A DNA stretch of 64,000 bases from Rhodeus uyekii (taxonomy: Eukaryota > Chordata > Actinopteri > Cypriniformes > Acheilognathidae). The stretch's first letter is position 1; each line of letters begins with the position of its first letter. The notes under the pieces are model-generated. The model had not been told where the DNA came from. It saw only the letters and a list, made by a program, of their open reading frames with translations, and made no database searches. The translations under genes and the position numbers were made by a program. Location: positions 2,300,001-2,364,000 of the forward strand of contig JAWRVZ010000048.1 of assembly GCA_037043235.1 (NCBI GenBank), written 5' to 3'. This document shows, one piece after another, positions 58,438-64,000 of this stretch.

Positions 58438-60335
58438 ACAAGATGTTCAAGCTCAAGTGGACTGTTAACTAACTCAGCAGTGGACTCATGAGTCATAATG
58501 ATGCCTGAAGAAAGAATTTTAGTGGATTGTCTTTCCTTGTCAGATACAGTATCTGTCCGTTGCATAAGGAATTGGCCGCGATTTGCCAGCCTAAGAATGT
58601 TTTCAATTAATTTTTCCATTACATGCCATTATACTTTCTCTCTCCTCCGACTGTAATATTCATTCCTGTCCATTTCATAGGCTGTAATTATGAAATAGTT
58701 CTATATGCATAGAGGCTTTTTTTCATTCGTTAGGAGAGTTAAACCACTGCAATTTGCACACTGGTGGTCAGTGTGCTACCACTGGACTGTGGTCAATATC
58801 TTCAGGACATGATGTCAAGGATGATGGGCTGTCACAGTCAGACGGCAGCTTGTCAATGATGGCTCAAATATGACAGGAAGAATTTAATACATGCCAATGG
58901 CAAGAAAGCAATCTGAATTCAAAAGAGGGGGGATTTAAAATGCATTACATCTACAATGACAGTTTATTTATTATAATTTTGGTGAAAAATAAAATGTTAA
59001 AAAAGTGCTTATTTAAGGATTTACTTTTCCGGTATTTGTTAACATGTCTTTTTTTTATGCTAAGGTGTTTTTGATTTTTTCTAGGCTCCTAGGTGAGCAC
59101 CAAGGAATTACTATTTGTTTACTTGGGTGTTATATGGTGTTCTGCGTAGTTTTTAGTGCAGAATATTGAAGAATTGTTAACAGTGACCAATACATTATCG
59201 ATAAAGATGAAACAATCTGCATTGGTGTTGCTAAATGTCAGAGGCAAACACAGATGATGCTATCAGAAGAGAAAAGATACATTTGGAAAAAAATAAAATA
59301 AATCAAACACATCTCAATCCAAACTCAGAGGGTGTTCTGTTTGAAAAAGATAAATAAGAAAAACAAATATGTCCTAGAGATACTGGGTTCCAAGATGAAG
59401 GCCGTAAAATTATAGCTTTTGCCATCTGGCAGAGACTTGGCTGCAGAAGCCACTAAAAAATATCAAAATTCCAGCAGAAAAGAGAGGAGGAATAGGCTTA
59501 AATGTTTCACAATCACAAAATGCACTGAAAAAAAAAAAATAATAAAAAAAAAAAAAATAACCAGGACAAATGACTTCTACCTTGGTTCCTACATGCAGTT
59601 TTTGTGCGTTTGATTAATTCCAGATCAGAGTTTTTCTTTAATAAAGGCCATACATTATCAGTAGGATTAATTGAGTCTCTAAATGATTATTAAATGCATG
59701 CACAATTATCCATGTACTTGATAAATGTTGCAAACATGTTTTATTATCTACGACCAAATGCCTTTCAACCGGTGTGTGTGCAAAATTCAGAATTAAATGA
59801 ACGTGCAGCAATTTGTACAAATAGAGATGAATGTGTGAATCCAAATGTATGAGAGTCTCAAGATGTGAATATGAGGATCAGTTGACACGTGTGCAATCAT
59901 TGCCATCTTCCTCTCTGAATTAATCTCCTTTGAGACTCTTTTCATCAAGCATTTCACAACTCACACACAAACAACTACCAATGAATATTCCTGGTGCTAT
60001 TTATGAACATGTGCACGTCTACCCATCTTTTTGACAAATTCACAAATGTGCGTCAGTACACTTAAACTAATACTTTACAACTTGTACGTGCAAAAACCAA
60101 ATGAATGTGCAGCATTTTGTGCGAATATAGACGTAGTTGTGAAATTGGTATTTGTTTGTGTGTGGGTTATGAAATGCTTAAACTGTGAATTAAAGTCTCA
60201 AATCCGAATGACATTAACTCAAAAGACATCAATACACATGCGTCACGTGCGTTGTGACGCATGTGTTATGTGCACTATTCAACAGAAAAAACTGTCTAAT
60301 GTTGTTTAATGAAATGTTGATCCAGGACGAGCTTT
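58438..60335. other. Unassigned sequence; balanced block 58500-58880
   Basis: 58500-58880 contains no repeat I recognise and could be conserved noncoding DNA. A poly(A) tract lies at 59528-59560. No gene called. Confidence 0.35.
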
Positions 60336-60440
60336 AGGGAGCTTTGGGGGTGTCAATGAACTCGGTCGACTCTGCTTCAATCATCGTTCTGAATCTCATC
60401 TGGATGTACTCTTTGACAAAAGCATGGTTTATGCTCAAAA
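60336..60440 (+). repeat. Dispersed repeat Z, copy 2
   Basis: GGAGCTTTGGGGGTGTCAAT and TTCTGAATCTCA align with 44862-44965, followed by CATCTGGATGTACTCTTTGA. Confidence 0.55.
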
Positions 60441-60474
60441 TGCTGCTTTTTTTAAATGAAACGTACCTACATTC

Positions 60475-60584
60475 AAGTATTTACATTTATGCATTTATGC
60501 ATTTTGCAGATGCTTTTATCCCATGCAAATTACATTGAATTCACAAAACATATTAACATTCTAATCAGTTTTTGCTTTATGTGA
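60475..60584 (-). mobile_element. SINE fragment (minus strand)
   Basis: TTTACATTTATGCATTTATG, CAGATGCTTTTATCCCATGC and CATTCTAATCAGTTTTTGCT are the complement of the SINE tail and body; the tRNA-like head is missing. Confidence 0.65.
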
Positions 60585-61930
60585 AGGTATTCCCATTTTT
60601 ATGAACCATATTATTCCCCTTACTTACCCCATTTTGACCCCCTCTAACGTGATAATCCATGTATTATTGAAAAGTTTAGGCCTATATTTGATCTGAAACA
60701 GAGTGACAGTGGAATGCAGCCATGCAAGAAAGCATCCCGAGCATCACAGTTGCTTATTTTCCCATCATCGCCTTCAAGTTGTTCTAGTATTCGGCAAAAT
60801 ACCCTAACATGTTGCTTCATGTCGTGTGCGTAATAACATTGGTATAGCCACAAATGCATGGCAGTTTCGCTTTCTCAGAGTCAGTTAAAGAACACGCCTT
60901 GAGGGATTTGATCCCCACATTGTTAAGCGAGTACAATGCGAGTTCTACGCCGTTCGTCTTTCAGTGTGATTGGAATGACTTCACAGAGGGGAAGCAACTG
61001 AATGACACTGATATTCAGGGAATTCATTTGCATACTATGAGTCTTTGATAACAGAACCTGCATTTCCCTTGCAGGTGTAAGACGGGTGAGCCAAACTTTA
61101 AATGAATTGGCTGATGATATGGAAGACTTTGGCGGAAACAGGAGAAAAAGTATTCCACATTTTTACATATTCCAGGTTTAGCAGATGTCAACATTAGTTC
61201 TGCATTTGGCAGAAGCAGTTTTTTTCTCTCCCCCTTTTTTATGCAGAAGGAGGGCGGTCAGTGCACAGGGGCCAGGAGCATTCCTGGAGCGGACATGAAT
61301 TAAGTGACTTGCTTAAGGGAGAAGCAGGCGTCGTGAGAGGAATAGCCTCTAGCAGGATTTGCATTCCCAAGGCATTCCCAATTAAACTGCAGTTCTTAAG
61401 CCGTACACGCCCGGCAGATGGCGGCTACTGTTGTTACATCAGATATAATGTCTGATATATCCTCCTCAAATACAGATACTCACAATTATTTGGTCGAAAT
61501 GTACGCCTTAACAAGTTAATCGAAGCAGGCTCCAGAAAATGGCACAGCAAATATTAACATTTCACGCTACCTTTATTATGAATGGCCATTATCTTTACTC
61601 TTCAGGGACAGCTATGATATAGGCTACTACGTTTTAAGCTTTTTAATAACCAGAGTGAATCATCGCTCCCAAAACCTCATCAACACAACCGGCACAGATA
61701 TTGTGGGTGGTTTATGTTACCATAAGGAAAGACAAAGGTCCATATTTGCTAAGAAAACAAAGATATGGCCAACATTTGCATTTCCTGAAGGAAATGGCCG
61801 TGTTTGCAAGGCAGCAGATGAATAGTGCTGAAGATTATGGCTTGGAGTTTTTGTACATAAAAAGCTGCATGAAATTGTTTTGTTTGCCATTGGCTGCAAA
61901 GCTATGAAAGGTAGGCATATACAGTCTTTG

Positions 61931-61935
<5 letters not shown>
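60585..61935. other. Unassigned, compositionally balanced sequence
   Basis: 60650-61070 and 61200-61460 are free of recognised repeats and less AT-rich than the surroundings. Frames of 60-71 codons on both strands have no motif. Candidate conserved noncoding DNA. Confidence 0.3.

Positions 61936-61970
<35 letters not shown>
61936..61970. repeat. (TA)n microsatellite
   Basis: About 17 TA units immediately left of the Tigger-like element. Confidence 0.9.
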
Positions 61971-61974
<4 letters not shown>

Positions 61975-62036
61975 TAATATATACAGTAATACCTCGGTTT
62001 ACGAATTTAATTCGTTCCAAGAGCAAGCTCGTAAAC

Positions 62037-62232
62037 CAGTGTTTCCCAACCCTGTTCCTGGAGGCACACCAACAGTACACATTTTGGATGTGTCCCTTAT
62101 ATGCCCCATATATTTCTGGTCTTGAGAGTCTCTACTAACAAGCTGATGAGTTGAATCAGGTGTGTTTAATTAGAAAGAGTTGGAAAATCTGTAGTGTCGG
62201 TGTGCCTCCAGGAACAGGGTTGGGAAACACTG
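62037..62232. mobile_element. hAT-type MITE, 196 bp, 8-bp target duplication
   Basis: The left end CAGTGTTTCCCAACCCTGTT continues to GCACACC. The right end is its exact inverted partner over about 34 bp (GGTGTGCCTCCAGGAACAGG then GTTGGGAAACACTG). The 8-bp direct repeat TCGTAAAC flanks it exactly (62029-62036 and 62233-62240), and the duplicated bases are part of the host element's own sub-terminal motif. An 8-bp duplication is diagnostic of the hAT superfamily. Non-coding. Confidence 0.92.
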
Positions 62233-62452
62233 TCGTAAACCAAAATGCTCGTACACCAAAACAAATTTCCCCATAAGAATGCACTAAAAATCAATTCATT
62301 TGTTCCACATAACCACAAATGCCCATTTTATTAATATTTTTTGGGGGGGGGTTTTACCCTTTTAATTGCAGTTAAAATTGTAACCATTAAGATCTCATAT
62401 AAATACTAATTAATAATTGACAATTAAACTAAAAAAATACTTGTCAATTTAC

Positions 62453-62740
62453 TGTAATGCACTTCAGGTTTGAGCAGAGTGCCTGGAGGAGAGAGAGGAG
62501 GGAGGAGGGGGGAGCGGGGAAAGCAAATGAGTGAATTTATTACAATAGTGCAGAAAACAAACGAAGTGATAATCCAGAGTTAAAGTCGTGGAACATGGGA
62601 GCCGCGAATGAACGAATGCGCGGAAGCCGCAAACGAAAGCTGGGAGATAGGCAGATGATATGAGAATCAGGTGTTCAGTGACCACACACACATACACACT
62701 CAGGCAGAACTAGGAGACACTGAATTCATGAACCGTGACA
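62453..62740 (-). mobile_element. Solo LTR inside the Tigger-like element
   Basis: On the minus strand it begins TGTCACGGTTCATGAATTCA, nearly the same as the LTR at 2264-2620, has the polyadenylation signal AATAAATTCACTCA near 62535 and ends GCATTACA at 62453. The flanks are TTTAC (62448-62452) and GTTAC (62741-62745), a 4-of-5 match consistent with an aged 5-bp target duplication. No internal retroelement sequence is present. Confidence 0.7.
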
Positions 62741-63131
62741 GTTACTGCTTAGAGGTACTGTACGTGTATAATTCACTATCTGAACAATAGCGATCACAAT
62801 TAATTAATGTTTAGAATATGAGGTAAAATCTTCTGTAAATCACTTCTAAAAGTATCACTGTGGTGAATGATGCAGCCAATGAATGAGTTAAGGGGTTATA
62901 AAGGGGTTGGAACCTCCTGACTGTGTTATGAGAGGCTGTCATTAGGATATTTCATGTAAAAATGCGCACAAGGATGCTGAGCGTAAGGAGTTTTTCCACA
63001 CAAAACTGCGCATGGGTGAGGGAAATTTTTTTCTCATACACCGATACAATGCTCGTACACAGATTCGACCCTCCATGCTCGTACACCGATTTGCTCGTAT
63101 ACTAAGTCGCTTGTAAACCGAGGTATTACTG

Positions 63132-63269
63132 TATTTAGTAATTTCTTATTTTTTTACGTATCAAAATGATGCAATGTTGAGTTTTCTGGTGTAAATTTAA
63201 GGCAGTTTTTTTTTTTATCAACAGTTATGTTGAACCAAAACATTCAAAGATAAGTAATTTCTTGACAAT
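63132..63269. other. Short AT-rich spacer
   Basis: Nothing recognised between the Tigger-like element and the Tc1-like remnant. Confidence 0.5.
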
Positions 63270-64000
63270 TAAAAGTGTTAAATATCACACTGAATCATTC
63301 TCAGACGTAATGCTGAAAACAATGGAACCGCTTGGGAGAGAAAGAACTGTCAGGAGACTTATTTCTCAGCACAAAGAGGACAGTGGCACAAGAGGATTAG
63401 CAAATCATTGTTTTAACCGTACAAATATAGCAGAAGTAACACGGAAATTTAAAAACAATGGACTTGTGACAAAGACCTTGACATAATCAGGCCTTCATTT
63501 TAAGCTTTCATTAAGTGATGAGCGTTCTTTTTTTTTTTGCTGGAAAAAGAGCAGGAGAAATACCAAGGCGAGTGTCTCAGAGCCAGCAAAAGCTCTGAAA
63601 AGAGTGAGTGTTTATCTCACAGAGTAAAAGGCAGTCTGCAGAAGTGACATGCATCCTTCTCGTCCACAATGGGAGTGCCTAATGTAGCCAAAGAACAATG
63701 GTCAATTAGCCTTTTTCAAGGACCATATTTACAATAAAGACTTCTGGGAATTCATACTCTTGTCTCATGCGACCAAGTCAATCATTTTGGATTAAACAGC
63801 ATCTAAAAAAATGTGGTGTTGGTTGAGGACGAGTGCAGTGAGAGATTCCTGGCTTCTACAGTGAAGTTAAGTGCAAGTAAAGCTCTTATACCGGGATGCA
63901 GGAGTGCTGAAGATGTGAGGGAGTTGTGCTTTATCAATGCTGTCATGCACTCTCACAACACTGTGTGATATAATACGAAAACTTGAAACAACAGACTCTA
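63270..64000 (+). pseudogene. Decayed Tc1-like transposase, running off the window
   Basis: The frame at 63262-63486 gives PLGRERTVRRLISQHKEDSG and later RTNIAEVTRKFKNNGLVTKT, the shape of the paired helix-turn-helix N-terminus of a Tc1-like transposase. Further on, several frame changes and stops separate pieces. Near 63870-63955 a frame gives SKALIPGCRSAEDVRELCFI, which corresponds to the region around the second catalytic aspartate (typically ...IWGCMSAAGVGELxFI). It is inactivated by frame breaks. The rest lies beyond position 64000, so the length and terminal repeats cannot be given. Confidence 0.6.

Larger units (their letters stand above)
61984..63131. mobile_element. Tigger/pogo-like non-autonomous element carrying two later insertions
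   Basis: The left end CAGTAATACCTCGGTTTACG and the reverse complement of the right end, CAGTAATACCTCGGTTTACA, form an inverted terminal repeat. TA flanks both sides (61982-61983, 63132-63133). Sub-terminal repeats of GCTCGTA(A/C)AC(C/A)(A/G) occur on both arms (62027, 62249, 63051, 63079). The interior is interrupted by a hAT-type MITE (62037-62232) and a solo LTR (62453-62740). No transposase frame is present. The ends match the MITE at 1880-1999 in type. Confidence 0.85.

Overview
This window looks like a piece of a ray-finned fish chromosome, most likely a cyprinid (carp, goldfish or zebrafish relative). Background DNA is AT-rich and intergenic or intronic. Long (TA)n tracts are frequent, and dispersed repeats are of types familiar from cyprinid genomes: tRNA-derived SINEs, Tc1-like remnants, hAT- and pogo/Tigger-like MITEs, and solo LTRs. 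I found no exon of a host gene that I would defend. The only convincing protein-coding sequence belongs to mobile elements.

The centrepiece is a structurally complete DIRS-type tyrosine-recombinase retrotransposon at 49762-54511. It has a 168-bp inverted terminal repeat at each end, unequal terminal extensions, and an internal complementary region (54161-54257) that carries the reverse complement of both outer ends back to back. Between the repeats lie a Gag-like ORF with a Cys/His-rich N-terminus, a 663-codon reverse transcriptase/RNase H/methyltransferase-like ORF with all visible catalytic residues, and a tyrosine recombinase with its R-H-R-Y residues but a one-base frame break near 53345-53358. 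The terminal repeats carry a compact set of promoter-like motifs (AP-1, E-box, CCAAT, CRE), mirrored at the two ends.

The second landmark is a 3.1-kb minisatellite at about 19130-22280, built from 27-bp and 23-bp units that appear to have grown out of a (TGTC)n microsatellite. It has nested higher-order structure: a 62-bp compound unit at one edge, four copies of an 81-bp trimer near 21428-21751, and an approximately 830-bp internal duplication. The 27-bp period leaves an open antisense frame of 417 codons, which I regard as a by-product.

Layout. 1-475 minisatellite. 1570-2220 degenerate GTTGCYA-type repeats holding a Tigger-like MITE. 2264-2620 a solo LTR with a 5-bp target duplication. 3655-4142 a Tc1-like remnant. 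4-19 kb mostly unassigned sequence with scattered MITEs, SINE pieces and microsatellites. 19-22 kb the minisatellite. 23-33 kb many (TA)n tracts, SINEs and a TAGCAAC-type degenerate array (30477-31250). 33-37 kb unique, better-balanced sequence that may include conserved noncoding elements. 40.8-42.4 kb another Tc1-like remnant followed by a composite MITE. 49.8-54.5 kb the DIRS element. 55-61 kb MITEs and SINE pieces. 61984-63131 a Tigger-like element containing both a hAT-type MITE and a solo LTR. 63.27-64 kb a decayed Tc1-like transposase running off the window.

All family names come from reading motifs, terminal repeats and target duplications and from general knowledge of these families; no database search was possible.
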